This document shows, in pieces, positions 19,171-28,903 of a stretch of DNA of 64,000 bases. The stretch is from Streptomyces sp. NBC_01481 (GTDB taxonomy: Bacteria > Actinomycetota > Actinomycetes > Streptomycetales > Streptomycetaceae). The first letter of the stretch is position 1. Each line of letters begins with the position of its first letter. The notes beneath the pieces were generated by a model. It saw only the letters and a list, made by a program, of their open reading frames with translations, did no database searches and was not told the origin of the DNA. The position numbers and the translations under genes were made by a program. Where the stretch lies: NCBI RefSeq assembly GCF_026339995.1, contig NZ_JAPEPT010000002.1, forward strand, positions 124,001 to 188,000. The letters run 5' to 3'.

Positions 19171-20478
19171 TTACCGCCGCGCCTGCGGCAACGCCGGGAG
19201 TTTCTCGTCGTACAGCCACATCCGGAACAGCCCGTCCAGCGGATGCTCCGAGTACCTCTGCGCGAGCGCGATGAACTCCTCCGTCGTCACCACCCCGTGC
19301 CGCCGCGTCGTCGTCCACTCCCGCAGCACCGCTACGAACGCCGCATGCCCGATCACCGTCCGCAGTGCGTGCATCGTGAGCCCGCCCCGCTCGTAGAGCC
19401 GGTCGTCGAACAATCGCCGCAGCCCGGGATCGCCGATCTTGATGTCCTGCCGCAACAGGGCCAGCTTGGCCCGGGACTTGGCCGCGAGCGCCGCGGCCGA
19501 GGGGCCGCCGGACACTTCGGACCACAGCCATTCCGCGTATTTCGCGAAGCCCTCGTTGAGCCAGATGTGCCGCCAGTCCCGGACGGTCAGGCTGTTGCCG
19601 AACCACTGGTGGGCCAGTTCGTGCGCGATGAGGCGCTCGCTGCCGCGCCGCCCGTCGACATGGTTGGACCCGAAGATCGACAGGCCCTGCGCCTCGCAGG
19701 GCACGTCCAGTTCCTCGTCGACCACGACGACGGCGTAGTCGTCGAAGGGGTACGGACCGAAGAGGTCCGTGAAGGCCGTCATCATCTGCGGCTGCCGGGC
19801 GAAGTCGTGCTCGAAGCGGCCGAGCAGTTCACGCGGCACGGCGGCCGGCTGCGGCACGCGTCCGGCGTGGGCGATGTCGACCAGTTCGTACGGGCCTATC
19901 TGGACGGTCGCCAGATACGTCGCCATCGGCGCGGACTGCTCGTACACCCAGGTCGTCGTGGAGGCGCTGATCGTACGGGAGGTGAGGGTGCCGTTGGCGA
20001 CCACGGTGTACGGCGAAGGGGCGGTCACCGCGATCCGGTAGACCGCCTTGTCGCTGGGCCGGTCGTTGCACGGGAACCAGGAGCGCGCGCCGCTGGGCTG
20101 GGAGGCCACGAGCGCGCCCTCCTCCAGGTGTTCCCAGCCGATGTCCCCCCAGTCCCGGGTGCGGACGGGATGGGGGACGCCGGTGTAGCGCACCTCGACC
20201 GTGAACGGGGACCCGGTGCGCAGCGGCTTGGCGGGCCGGATGCGCAGTTTGTCGGCGCGGTGGGTGTACCGCGCCGGGCGGCCGCCGTTGACGAGGACGC
20301 GGTTGATGCGGAACTGGCCGAGGTCAAGGGCAACTTCGGCCAGGTCACGCTCGGCGACGGCGCTGATCCTGGCCCGGCCGGACAGCCGGCCGGTGTGCGG
20401 TCGGTAGTCCACCTCCAGGTCGTACTCCGTGGTGCGGTAGCCGCTGTCACCGTGCTGCGGCAGGTAGGAATCCCTCAC
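19171..20478 (-). CDS. M1-family zinc metallopeptidase
   Basis: Protein of 435 residues with a beta-rich N-domain and a thermolysin-like catalytic domain. The zinc site is H-E-L-A-H (residues 286-290) with Glu309 in N-E-G-F-A as third ligand. The exopeptidase signature G-A-M-E-N of aminopeptidases is not seen; the equivalent stretch reads E-A-Q-G-L (262-266), so N-terminal amine recognition may differ. It also lacks the C-terminal ERAP1-like domain of the long M1 enzymes. No signal peptide is seen, so it is probably cytoplasmic. Confidence 0.85.
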   Translation of the reverse strand: MRDSYLPQHGDSGYRTTEYDLEVDYRPHTGRLSGRARISAVAERDLAEVALDLGQFRINRVLVNGGRPARYTHRADKLRIRPAKPLRTGSPFTVEVRYTGVPHPVRTRDWGDIGWEHLEEGALVASQPSGARSWFPCNDRPSDKAVYRIAVTAPSPYTVVANGTLTSRTISASTTTWVYEQSAPMATYLATVQIGPYELVDIAHAGRVPQPAAVPRELLGRFEHDFARQPQMMTAFTDLFGPYPFDDYAVVVVDEELDVPCEAQGLSIFGSNHVDGRRGSERLIAHELAHQWFGNSLTVRDWRHIWLNEGFAKYAEWLWSEVSGGPSAAALAAKSRAKLALLRQDIKIGDPGLRRLFDDRLYERGGLTMHALRTVIGHAAFVAVLREWTTTRRHGVVTTEEFIALAQRYSEHPLDGLFRMWLYDEKLPALPQARR

Positions 20479-20534
20479 CGTGGTGCGTCCTCGCGTTTCT
20501 TGCTGTCGTGCGTGTGCGTCTGGCTGAGTCTGGG

Positions 20535-23500
20535 CTACCGCTTCCAGGCCGTGATCGGATTGCCCAGCCAGCGGGTGCCCGCGGGCACCCGCTCCCCACG
20601 CATCACCAGCGACGCCGGACCGACCGCGGCGCGGTCGCCGATCACCGCGCCGGGCAGCGCGATGCCGTGCGGGCCCAGCGTCGCGCCGGCTTCGAGGACG
20701 ACATTGTCCATACGCATGATCCGGTCATGGAAGAGGTGCGTCTGAACAACACAGCCACGATTCACGCTGGCACCGCCGCCGACGCTGACCAGGTCGGCCT
20801 CCGGCAGCCAGTACGTCTCGCACCAGGCGCCGCGGCCGATGCGGGCGCCGAGCGAGCGCAGCCACAGATTCATCAGCGGTGTGCCGCCGGTCGCGCCGAT
20901 GAGCCACGGCACCGCGAGCACCTCGACAAAGGTGTCCGCGAGCTCGTTGCGCCACACGAACGACGACCACAGCGGGTGCTCGACCGCCTTGAAACGGCCC
21001 ACCAGCAGCCACTTCGCCGCGATGGCGACCAGGCAGGCCACCAGGCCGCCGGCGAGCAGCAGCCCGCCCGTGGACAGCACCGCGAGGCCGACGCCGACGC
21101 GGGAGGCCAGCAGCGCGAAGGCCGCGAGCACGAGGACGGCGAGCGCAGCGCCGCACATGACCGGCACGATCCGGCAGACCTCGACGGCCGCGCGTGCCCA
21201 CATCAGCCGCTTCGGCGGCTCGAAGGTACGGCTCTGGTCGCCCGCTTCGGCCGCCCGGGGCAGCTTCATCGGCGGCATGCCGAGCCAGGAACTGCCCGCC
21301 TTGGCGCGCTTCGGGGTCGACGACAGCACGCCGACCAGGCCCCGCTTGGGCACGGAGCGGCCGGCGGCCGTCATCCCGGAGTTGCCGAGGAAGGCCTTCT
21401 TGCCGATCCGCGCCTCGGCGATCCGCAGCCAGCCGCCGCCCAGTTCGTACGAGGCGACCATCGTGTCGTCGGCGAGGAACGCCCCGTCGCCGACCGTCGT
21501 CATCGCGGGCAGCGCCAGCACGGTCGACGCCTCGACCCGGCGGCCCACCTTCATGCCAAGCGCCCGCAGCCACACGGGCGTGAACAGGCTCGCGTACAGC
21601 GGGAAGAGATGCACCCGGGCCATGTCCATCAGCCGTTCCGTCGCCCACGCCTGCCAGGCGACCCGGCCGTGGACGGGGTAATAGCCCTCGCGCAGGCCGA
21701 TGCTGAGCAGCCGCACACCGGCCAGGACGATCAGTGCGTACGTGACCATGGCGACGACGGTCGCGAGCGGCACGGCGGTCAGGGCGGCGGTCAGCGCCTC
21801 GCCGAGGTCCGCGCTGCCGCGTACGAACAGGCCGATGACGAGCAGGCCCGGAAGCGCCGCGATCGCGGGCAGCAGCCCGAGCAGCAGCGAGGTCAGCGAG
21901 TAGAGGCCGATCCAGCGGCGCCTGCGGGGCGGGCGGCCGTCGGGGAGATGGCGGTTGGCCTTGCCCTTGCGGGTGGCGGGCACGCCCGACCAGCGCTCGC
22001 CCGCGGGGACCGTGCCGGTCACGCCCGACCCGGGCGCGATCTCGGCGCGCTTGCCGATGCGCGTGCCGGGGAAGAGCGTGCTGCGGGCGCCGACCGTGGC
22101 TCCCGCGCCGATCCGGATGGAGCCGATGTGCAGCCGGTCGCCGTCGAGCCAGTGCCCGGACAGATCGACCTCGGGCTCGACGGCGCAGCCCTTGCCGAGC
22201 CGCAGCATGCCGGTCACCGGCGGCAGGGCGTGCAGATCGACGTCCTCGCCGATCCGTACGCCGAGAGCGCGTGCGTAGTAGGTGAGCCAGGCGCCCGCGA
22301 GGCTGGTCGCGCCGCTCATCTCGGCGAGGCGTTCGGCGGTCCACAGGCGCAGATGGACACGGCCGCCGCGGGGATACGTACCCGGGCGCAGGCCGCGCAG
22401 CAGCAGTCGCGCACCGCCCGCGGCGATCACGATCCGGCCGACCGGGCTGACGAAGAGCAGCCAGCCGAGCGCGACCCACCACCAGGACACGGTCGGCGCC
22501 CACGGCCCGCCGATCACATTGCCGACGGCGGCGGCGACCACGCCCCAGCGCAGCCCGGCCACGCCGAACAGCGGCAGCATGAGCAGGGTCTGCGCGATTC
22601 CGGTGCGGAGCGGCACCGGCTGGACGTCACGTGCGTCGGCCGCGCCCGCAGAGGATGCCTCCAGCGTCCGGGCGAGCGCGCCGAGGGTCGGGTTCTGGTA
22701 GATGTCGCCGACGGATCCGGCGGCGAACCGCTCACGAATCCGCGACACGAGCTGGGCGGCGGCGAGAGAGCCGCCACCGCTCGCGAAGAAGTCGGCGTCG
22801 GGCCCGCTCACCGGCGCCCCGAGCAGCTCGGTCCACTGCCCGGCGAGCCACGCCTCGGTCTCGGTGAACTCGGCCGCTTCCGCGTCCGCACTCTCCACGG
22901 CGGGCAGCGGCCAGGGCAACGCGGCCCGGTCGACCTTGCCCGAGGTCCGGGTCGGAAGGGTGTCCACGACGGCGAGCAGCGGCACGAGCGCGGCGGGCAG
23001 CTCGTTGCGGAGCCGCGCCACTGCGTCGGCGGGGTCGAAGGCCACGGTGTCGAAGGGCAGCGCGCCCAGAACCACGTCGTCGGCGTCAGGGGCGGCGTCC
23101 TCCGCCGGCGTGCTCGGGACCACGTACCCCACCAGCAGCTGATGCCCCGCGCCCGTCGTACGGACCGCCGCCGCCGCGCCCGCGACGCCCGGGAGCGACT
23201 GCAGCGCGGAGTCGATCTCGCCGAGTTCGATACGGCGGCCGCCGAGCTTGATCTGCTCGTCCGCGCGGCCCATGAAGAGCAGGCCATCGGCCTCCGCCCT
23301 GACCAGGTCGCCGCTGCGGTAGGCGCGGTCCCAGCCGAGGGCGGGCAGGGGCGCGTACTTCTCGGCGTCCTTCTCGGCGTCCAGGTAGCGGGCGAGGCCC
23401 ACGCCGCCGATGACCAGTTCGCCGGTCTCGCCCATGGGCACGACCTCGCCGCGGGCGCCCACGACGGCGAGCTCCCAGCCGTCGAGCGGCAGCCCGATCC

Positions 23501-24476
23501 GTACCGGCCCTTCGCCGGTCAGCGGTGCCGCGCAGGCGACGACGGTGGCCTCGGTCGGGCCGTAGGTGTTCCAGACCTCACGGCCCGCGACGGCCATCCG
23601 CTCGGCCAGCTCGGGCGGGCAGGCCTCGCCGCCGAAGATCAGCAGCCGTACGTCGTCGAGCGCCTCTGCGGGCCAGAGCGCCGCGAGCGTGGGCACGGTC
23701 GACACGACCGTGATGCCCTGCTCGACCAGCCAGGGGCCGAGGTCCAGTCCGGTGCGTACGAGGGAGCGGGGGGCGGGCACCAGGCAGGCGCCGTGCCGCC
23801 ACGCGAGCCACATCTCCTCGCAGGAGGCGTCGAAGGCGACGGAGAGCCCCGCGAGCACGCGGTCGCCGGGGGCGAGCGGCTCCTGGGCCAGGAAGAGTCG
23901 GGCCTCGGCGTCGACGAACGCGGCGGCGCTGCGGTGGGTGACGGCGACGCCCTTGGGCTTGCCGGTGGAGCCGGAGGTGAAGATGATCCACGCGTCGTCA
24001 TCGGGCCCCGGCCGGCGGCCGGTGTCGCCGCCGCTGGATCCGAGCGGCGTGATCTCGCGGCCCGCGCCGATGACGGCGCTCACGGCGGCCTCGGTGAAGA
24101 CGAGCTCGGCTCGCTCGTCGGGGTCCTCGGCGTCGACCGGGACATAGGCCGCGCCCGCCGCGAGGACGGCGAGGATCGAGACGTAGAGGTCGGCGGTGCC
24201 GGACGGCACACGTACGCCGACACGGTCGCCGATGCCGATTCCTGCGTCGCAGAGGCGGGCTCGCAGCGCCTCGACCTCGTCGAGGAGCGCGCTGTAGCTG
24301 AGGGGCGCTTCGCCGTCGTCGACGGCGAGTGCATCCGGGTGACGGCGTGCGCTCTCGTCGAGAATGTCGAGGAGGGTGCGCTCACGGGCGGCGGCGCCGG
24401 CGGTGAACAGCGCGGTCTCGGGCGCGGCGTCAAGCAGCGGATCGAGAAGAGTCGGCGACTCCGGGGCCATAGTCAT
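20535..24476 (-). CDS. Pls/PosA family nonribosomal peptide synthetase, predicted lysine-activating
   Basis: Protein of about 1313 residues: an adenylation domain (A3 core T-S-G-S-T-G-K-P-K-G near residue 168, A5 N-T-Y-G-P-T-E, A10 S-G-K-V-D-R), a carrier domain (F-F-A-S-G-G-G-S-L-A near 565), then about 700 residues with several membrane segments alternating with hexapeptide-type (I-G-A-G-A-T-V-G) soluble repeats. This is the layout of epsilon-poly-L-lysine synthetase relatives, which make homopolymers on the membrane without a normal condensation or thioesterase domain. Aligned by eye to GrsA, the pocket reads D-A-E-S-I-G-T-V-V-K, close to a lysine code. The start is uncertain: GTG 24485, ATG 24476 or ATG 24470, none with a clear ribosome site. 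Confidence 0.88.
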   Translation of the reverse strand: MTMAPESPTLLDPLLDAAPETALFTAGAAARERTLLDILDESARRHPDALAVDDGEAPLSYSALLDEVEALRARLCDAGIGIGDRVGVRVPSGTADLYVSILAVLAAGAAYVPVDAEDPDERAELVFTEAAVSAVIGAGREITPLGSSGGDTGRRPGPDDDAWIIFTSGSTGKPKGVAVTHRSAAAFVDAEARLFLAQEPLAPGDRVLAGLSVAFDASCEEMWLAWRHGACLVPAPRSLVRTGLDLGPWLVEQGITVVSTVPTLAALWPAEALDDVRLLIFGGEACPPELAERMAVAGREVWNTYGPTEATVVACAAPLTGEGPVRIGLPLDGWELAVVGARGEVVPMGETGELVIGGVGLARYLDAEKDAEKYAPLPALGWDRAYRSGDLVRAEADGLLFMGRADEQIKLGGRRIELGEIDSALQSLPGVAGAAAAVRTTGAGHQLLVGYVVPSTPAEDAAPDADDVVLGALPFDTVAFDPADAVARLRNELPAALVPLLAVVDTLPTRTSGKVDRAALPWPLPAVESADAEAAEFTETEAWLAGQWTELLGAPVSGPDADFFASGGGSLAAAQLVSRIRERFAAGSVGDIYQNPTLGALARTLEASSAGAADARDVQPVPLRTGIAQTLLMLPLFGVAGLRWGVVAAAVGNVIGGPWAPTVSWWWVALGWLLFVSPVGRIVIAAGGARLLLRGLRPGTYPRGGRVHLRLWTAERLAEMSGATSLAGAWLTYYARALGVRIGEDVDLHALPPVTGMLRLGKGCAVEPEVDLSGHWLDGDRLHIGSIRIGAGATVGARSTLFPGTRIGKRAEIAPGSGVTGTVPAGERWSGVPATRKGKANRHLPDGRPPRRRRWIGLYSLTSLLLGLLPAIAALPGLLVIGLFVRGSADLGEALTAALTAVPLATVVAMVTYALIVLAGVRLLSIGLREGYYPVHGRVAWQAWATERLMDMARVHLFPLYASLFTPVWLRALGMKVGRRVEASTVLALPAMTTVGDGAFLADDTMVASYELGGGWLRIAEARIGKKAFLGNSGMTAAGRSVPKRGLVGVLSSTPKRAKAGSSWLGMPPMKLPRAAEAGDQSRTFEPPKRLMWARAAVEVCRIVPVMCGAALAVLVLAAFALLASRVGVGLAVLSTGGLLLAGGLVACLVAIAAKWLLVGRFKAVEHPLWSSFVWRNELADTFVEVLAVPWLIGATGGTPLMNLWLRSLGARIGRGAWCETYWLPEADLVSVGGGASVNRGCVVQTHLFHDRIMRMDNVVLEAGATLGPHGIALPGAVIGDRAAVGPASLVMRGERVPAGTRWLGNPITAWKR

Positions 24477-24930
24477 GCAGTGCACCGATCGCCGGCCGAC
24501 AGGTCGCTCGGATCAGGTCCGATCCGGTGGATGTCACACAGGTTCGTACGCATCTCTCACTCTCCGTAGGTCGTGTCGAGTGCGCTGCGAATCCCCATTC
24601 CGCGCACGGCAAACGAGGAGTTTATCCCCCGTTCACCCGACTCGCCTGTTGTATGAGCGAGAGGCGGCCGGGTCCCGCCGACCGGCCGGAGAGTCGCCAG
24701 AACGGCATAGCACCTGCTCACGCGTGGCGCGGCCACCGCTCTACCGACGGGTATCCGGAGCGTCCCCGGCCGCCCGACTGTGGCGAAGGGCACTTGTCAG
24801 TCACCGTTTGTTCACCGTCCGAGACGGCCCTGACGGCCCCCGCCGGGGCCGGGGCACCACTCTCAACCGGACCCTTACTCATGAGTAACCTGCCAACGAT
24901 CGCACCGCGCCGGCCTGATCCCGACACGGC
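24477..24930. other. 454-base gap between the NRPS gene and the TetR gene
   Basis: This should hold the promoter of the NRPS gene, which reads leftward. Open frames crossing it lack ribosome sites and known products. The only structured feature I can point to is the 14-bp palindrome at 24875. Otherwise nothing is recognised. Confidence 0.5.
24875..24888. promoter_or_regulatory. Perfect 14-bp palindrome, candidate TetR operator
   Basis: TTACTCATGAGTAA is a perfect palindrome in otherwise GC-rich DNA. It lies 43 bases beyond the end of the TetR gene and about 400 bases upstream of the NRPS start. Size and symmetry suit a TetR-family site. Which regulator binds is unknown. Confidence 0.4.
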
Positions 24931-25581
24931 TCAGCGGGAATGCGACCAGCTCTCCCCGCGCATCAGATTCCCCAGCCCCATCCAGGCGAAGTTCATCAGC
25001 GTCCCGGCCGCTTCCTTGGCGGAGACGTCTTCCGCTTCGTTCGCCCACCCGGCGAGCGATTCGGCCGCCCCCACCAGTGCCTGAGCGAGCCCGGCCACAT
25101 CGCGGTCCGCGAGCTCCTGATCCCGGTGCGCCTCACGGGCCGCGGCCCCGATCAGCCCGGTCACCACCGCCACGATCGTGTCCCGCATCACCGCCACGTC
25201 GGCGGCGAACGGCTCCCCGTGCGTACGCGCCTGACGGTGCAGCACCGCCCAGCCGTAGGGATTCTCGGCGGTGTGCGTGAAGAAGGCCGCGAGTCCCGCC
25301 CAGAGTTGCCGGTCCGCCGCGAGCCCCGGCTCGACAGCCGTCTGTACAGCGGCGATCAGCGCATCCGCCTCACGTCTGATGCACGCAGTGAAGAGCTCTT
25401 CCTTGGAGTTCAGGTACAGATAGACGAGCGGCTTGGAGACCCCGGCGAGCTCCGCGATCTCGTCCATGGAGGCCGCGCGGTAGCCGCGCCGCCCGAAGGT
25501 CTGCACGGCCGCGTCCATCATCTGCCGCTCGCGGACGGCACGCGGCATGCGTTTGGCCTTCGCGCCTTTCACCGCACCCAT
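24931..25581 (-). CDS. TetR/AcrR family transcriptional regulator
   Basis: Protein of 216 residues. The N-terminal helix-turn-helix is clear: R-E-R-Q-M-M-D-A-A-V-Q-T-F then G-Y-R-A-A-S-M-D-E-I-A-E-L-A-G-V-S-K-P-L-V-Y-L-Y-L. The C-terminal ligand-binding region is not assigned to a known subclass. The ATG at 25581 is preferred because GGGAGG lies 9 bases upstream; an in-frame ATG at 25590 abuts that site. It is upstream of and parallel to the NRPS gene, with a 454-base gap, so control of that gene is possible but unproven. Confidence 0.85.
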   Translation of the reverse strand: MGAVKGAKAKRMPRAVRERQMMDAAVQTFGRRGYRAASMDEIAELAGVSKPLVYLYLNSKEELFTACIRREADALIAAVQTAVEPGLAADRQLWAGLAAFFTHTAENPYGWAVLHRQARTHGEPFAADVAVMRDTIVAVVTGLIGAAAREAHRDQELADRDVAGLAQALVGAAESLAGWANEAEDVSAKEAAGTLMNFAWMGLGNLMRGESWSHSR

Positions 25582-25799
25582 GTCAAACATCCTCCCGCCC
25601 CACACCCCAACTCCGCGGTAAGCCTACGGCCACCGCGGAGTTCGAGCGCCTGGCCCCCGCACAGCCGGCGTACACCGCGCTCGCCGCACAACTCGCCGCA
25701 CAAGGAGACGCGTGCTGCACCCGGAGAACGGGCACAGCACGCGTCGTCACGATCTCGGCCGGGTCAGGACTGCCACCGGGCCAAGGCCACTACCCGAGA

Positions 25800-26621
25800 T
25801 CAGGAATGCTTCCTGCCCTTTTCGCTCGGAACGACGCCCATCAGGCTCGCGTTGCTCGAACCACTGGCAGCCGGGGCGAGTTCCGGCGTCACCTGCGGGT
25901 CCCACACCTCGGTGCACGCAAGGCTCGGGGGCGTAAACGGAGCCACAGGGAGCCCGAAGACCAGGGTGCACTCGGTCTCGTACACATCCCCGCCCTCGGT
26001 GAGCACCTGGACCGAGGCGGTGTTCACCGCTCCGTTGCTGGCCACCGAGATGGCGCAGGCATCCGCCGGGTAGCCGCCGAGCGGGGTGTTGCTGATGTTC
26101 TCCCAGTCGTAGACACCCCCGGGAACCGTCCGGATGCCGGCGAATGCAACCCCGTCGACGAGCGCGGCGCTCACCTGGTGGGTGCCGATCGGATCGACCA
26201 CGAGGGGGTTGTAGGTGTCGATGTCGCTGCAGGGACCCGTGTCACCGGTCGGACCCGTGGGACCGTCCAGACCGTCAAGACCGGCCGGACCCGTCGGACC
26301 GGTCGCACCGTCCAGGCCGTCAAGTCCGGCCGGACCCGTCGGACCGGTCGGACCGGTGGGGCCGGTGGGGCCGCGCCGGCCGGTGGGCCCGGTGGGCCCG
26401 CAGTCGCGGTCGGCCACAACCGACTTCTCCGTCACGTCACAGCCCACGCCCGACGGGCCGGACACGGACGTGGGCGCCTTGGCACTCTGCGCCATGGCGA
26501 TCCCGGGGGTCGCGATACCCGAAACCACGAGGGCGAGCGACGCCATCGTGCCGCCGACCAGCCAGGCGCGCCGCTTCGGAAGCGGACCCAGAGAGGACTT
26601 GGTCCTGTTCTCAGGACTCAT
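25800..26621 (-). CDS. Secreted collagen-like protein
   Basis: Protein of 273 residues. The N-terminus is basic (residues 1-18) followed by a hydrophobic signal segment ending A-M-A-Q. A collagen-like tract of 19 uninterrupted Gly-X-Y triplets follows, mostly G-P-T with two blocks of G-L-D-G-L-D, flanked directly by a Cys at each end (D-C-G-P-T and G-P-C). The last 135 residues are a Cys-containing globular domain of unknown type. Such proteins trimerise and often act at the cell or spore surface. The ATG follows AAGGAG by 8 bases. The gene is divergent from a glycosyltransferase gene across 251 bases. Confidence 0.82.
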   Translation of the reverse strand: MSPENRTKSSLGPLPKRRAWLVGGTMASLALVVSGIATPGIAMAQSAKAPTSVSGPSGVGCDVTEKSVVADRDCGPTGPTGRRGPTGPTGPTGPTGPAGLDGLDGATGPTGPAGLDGLDGPTGPTGDTGPCSDIDTYNPLVVDPIGTHQVSAALVDGVAFAGIRTVPGGVYDWENISNTPLGGYPADACAISVASNGAVNTASVQVLTEGGDVYETECTLVFGLPVAPFTPPSLACTEVWDPQVTPELAPAASGSSNASLMGVVPSEKGRKHS

Positions 26622-26872
26622 ACAGGTGCTCCTTCTTGAACCAGTTCGAGTGAGACGCTGGAAGCCAGTTCGAGCCTCCTTCGACATCATCGGTTCGCGG
26701 ACGCAACGTCCTTGAGAGCATCGCGGAGCTATCAACGCAATGGCGTACGAGTAGCACACCAATGGCTGTGTACGCGGCAGGGAACGGCTCAGTCGTCGGC
26801 GTGCCGTGACCGCGCCGCCGGGTCCGGTGCCTAAGGTCGCCGCCGGAGAGACCCGCCGGAAGTGGTGATGCC

Positions 26873-27997
26873 GTGAAGCCGACCGTGTGCCTGTGCATGA
26901 TCGTCAAGAACGAGGCGAAAGTCATCGAACGATGCCTCGCGTCCGTGCGAGACCTGGTGGACACCTGGGTGATCTCCGACACCGGCTCGACCGACGGAAC
27001 CCAGGAGTTGATCCGCACAACGCTGCAGGGCATCCCGGGCGAGCTCCACGAGGAGCCCTGGGTCAACTTCGGCCACAACCGGAGCCTGAACATCCGGCAC
27101 GCCCGCGGCAAGGCCGACTATCTGCTCCTCCTCGACGCGGACCATGTGATCCGCCAGGACGGCCCGCTGCCTCGCCTCACCGCCGAGGCGTACATGCTGC
27201 GCCACGAGAGCGCGACCGAGTACCGCATCAAGCGCCTCGTCCGCGGCGACCTGCCCTGGCGCTACGAGGGCGTCACCCACGAGTACCTCACCGCCGACCG
27301 GCGCGACGCCCAGGAGAACCTCGACGCCCTCGTCATCGAGGACTACGCCGACGGCGGCTCGCGGCACGACAAGTTCGAGCGCGACGCGCGTCTGCTGAGC
27401 GCCGAGATGGAGCGCGACCCCGCCAATGGCCGCACGGTCTTCTATCTGGCGCAGACCATGCGCGACATGGGCAAGGCCGACGAGGCGATCACCCTGTACG
27501 AGCGCCGCGCGGAGATGGGGGGCTGGGGCGAGGAGGTGTACTACTCGCTGTTGCAGGCCGGGATCCTCCGGGCGGATTCCGGCGACTGGCCCTCGGCCAT
27601 GGACACCCTCTCCCGCGCCTGGGAGTCGCGCCCGCAGCGGCTCGAAGCGTGTTACGAACTGTCCTCACGGCTGCGCCAGCAGGGCCGCCATCACACCGCG
27701 CACGCGATCGCCCGTGCCGGGCTCGGCAAGAAGCAGCCGGACGACATCCTCTTCATCCATCCGTGGGTGTACCGCTGGGGACTGCTCTTCGAGTACTCGA
27801 TCACGGCCTATTGGGTGGGCGACATGGCCGCATCGCTCCAGGCCTGCAACCGTCTGCTGGCGATGCCCGACCTGCCGGAGCCCTATCGGGAGCAGACCCT
27901 CACGAACCGAGGATTCGCGCAGCGTCGCCTCACGCCGGAAACTGCGGTGGGACGGCAACGCCCCGGCCGGGCGCGAGGCTCCCGCCGGCGCGTGTGA
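26873..27997 (+). CDS. Family 2 glycosyltransferase with C-terminal TPR-like repeats
   Basis: Protein of 374 residues. The N-terminal half is a GT-A glycosyltransferase: L-C-M-I-V-K-N-E-A then D-T-G-S-T-D-G-T, and L-L-L-D-A-D-H at about residue 85 as the metal-binding D-x-D equivalent. From about residue 190 to 330 are helical TPR-like repeats. Relatives with this layout glycosylate proteins or build cell-surface glycans. The gene is divergent from a secreted collagen-like protein gene, which is a candidate acceptor. The C-terminus is Arg-rich and looks ragged. GTG start, with GGAAG about 9 bases upstream. Confidence 0.82.
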   Translation: MKPTVCLCMIVKNEAKVIERCLASVRDLVDTWVISDTGSTDGTQELIRTTLQGIPGELHEEPWVNFGHNRSLNIRHARGKADYLLLLDADHVIRQDGPLPRLTAEAYMLRHESATEYRIKRLVRGDLPWRYEGVTHEYLTADRRDAQENLDALVIEDYADGGSRHDKFERDARLLSAEMERDPANGRTVFYLAQTMRDMGKADEAITLYERRAEMGGWGEEVYYSLLQAGILRADSGDWPSAMDTLSRAWESRPQRLEACYELSSRLRQQGRHHTAHAIARAGLGKKQPDDILFIHPWVYRWGLLFEYSITAYWVGDMAASLQACNRLLAMPDLPEPYREQTLTNRGFAQRRLTPETAVGRQRPGRARGSRRRV

Positions 27998-28012
27998 CAG
28001 GACCTAGGGGCC

Positions 28013-28306
28013 CTACTGAACGGCGCCGTCCTCCTGGGACCGGTTCGCCTCGAGACGGGCCTTGGTCCTGTCGACCTTGCCGGCGATCTGCTCGGACATC
28101 GCGTCACGCTGCTTGCGCAGCAGTACGAAGCTCAGCGGCGCGGACAGGACGAGCGCGAGCAGGACGACCCAGACGAAGTTCGAGTCGCCGAACCCCTTGG
28201 GCAGGGCGCCGACCTGGACCAGGCCGCCGACGACGACGAAGCAGCCGATGAAGATCGCCAGGCGCAGGGTGGTGTACCTGATCGCGGCGCTCGACTTGGC
28301 GGACAC
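28013..28306 (-). CDS. DUF4229 small membrane protein
   Basis: Protein of 97 residues with two membrane helices (residues about 12-33 and 44-64) and a charged cytoplasmic tail ending in A-N-R-S-Q-E-D. It matches the actinobacterial DUF4229 family, whose function is unknown. GTG start at 28306. It ends 16 bases from the convergent glycosyltransferase stop. Confidence 0.78.
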   Translation of the reverse strand: MSAKSSAAIRYTTLRLAIFIGCFVVVGGLVQVGALPKGFGDSNFVWVVLLALVLSAPLSFVLLRKQRDAMSEQIAGKVDRTKARLEANRSQEDGAVQ

Positions 28307-28369
28307 GGCGGGCCTTCTCTCTTCGTACGACAGGTAGTGCCCGTCCAGTGAAGCACGTCCGCTATGGGA

Positions 28370-28894
28370 TCAATTCAGCGGGAGCAGCATCATGATGTCG
28401 TCGCGGTCGTCGCCCTCGGCGACCCGGATCGCGCCGGGCACCCGCCCGACTTCCTTGTAGCCGCACGCTGCGTAGAAGCGGTCGACGCCGGTCCCGCCGC
28501 GGCAGGTGAGCCGTATCGCCTCTATGCCCTCGAAGCCGCGGGCCGCTTCCGCCACGGCCGCCATCAGCTCGCGGCCGTAGCCCGCTCCCTGGTGGCGGGG
28601 ATGGATCATGACCGTGTACAGCCACACCCAGTGGCGCATCAGCCGGTGGGTGTTGTACGTGAGGAAGGCGGTGGCCGCAACGGCGCCTTCCCCGTCGTAC
28701 CCCACCAGCAGCCGGGTGCGGCCCTCGGCCATCGAGACCAGTTGCTTCACGAACTCCGGCCGTACGGCCTCTTCGTTCACGGGCGGCACGAATCCGACGG
28801 CGCCCCCGGCATTGGACACGTCTGCCCAGAGCGCTACGACCCCGTCCCGCAGCGCGCGGTCGACCGGCGGATCCAGCTCGAACGTAAGGGACAT
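28370..28894 (-). CDS. GNAT family N-acetyltransferase
   Basis: Protein of 174 residues with a complete GNAT domain. The acetyl-CoA-binding stretch H-P-R-H-Q-G-A-G-Y-G-R-E-L-M is near residue 97, and D-R-F-Y-A-A-C-G-Y is near 148. The substrate is unknown. It begins 9 bases after the stop of the DUF2079 gene in the same direction, so the two are probably cotranscribed. Confidence 0.82.
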   Translation of the reverse strand: MSLTFELDPPVDRALRDGVVALWADVSNAGGAVGFVPPVNEEAVRPEFVKQLVSMAEGRTRLLVGYDGEGAVAATAFLTYNTHRLMRHWVWLYTVMIHPRHQGAGYGRELMAAVAEAARGFEGIEAIRLTCRGGTGVDRFYAACGYKEVGRVPGAIRVAEGDDRDDIMMLLPLN

Positions 28895-28903
28895 GCGCGA
28901 AGA

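Noticed and set aside
20535..24476. Full nonribosomal peptide gene cluster
   Set aside because: Only one A-T module and no condensation, thioesterase or tailoring genes nearby; the Pls/PosA layout explains the gene alone.
26216..26400. Regular repeats resembling a CRISPR array
   Set aside because: The repeats are the DNA of Gly-X-Y codons in the collagen-like gene, in frame, with no spacers.
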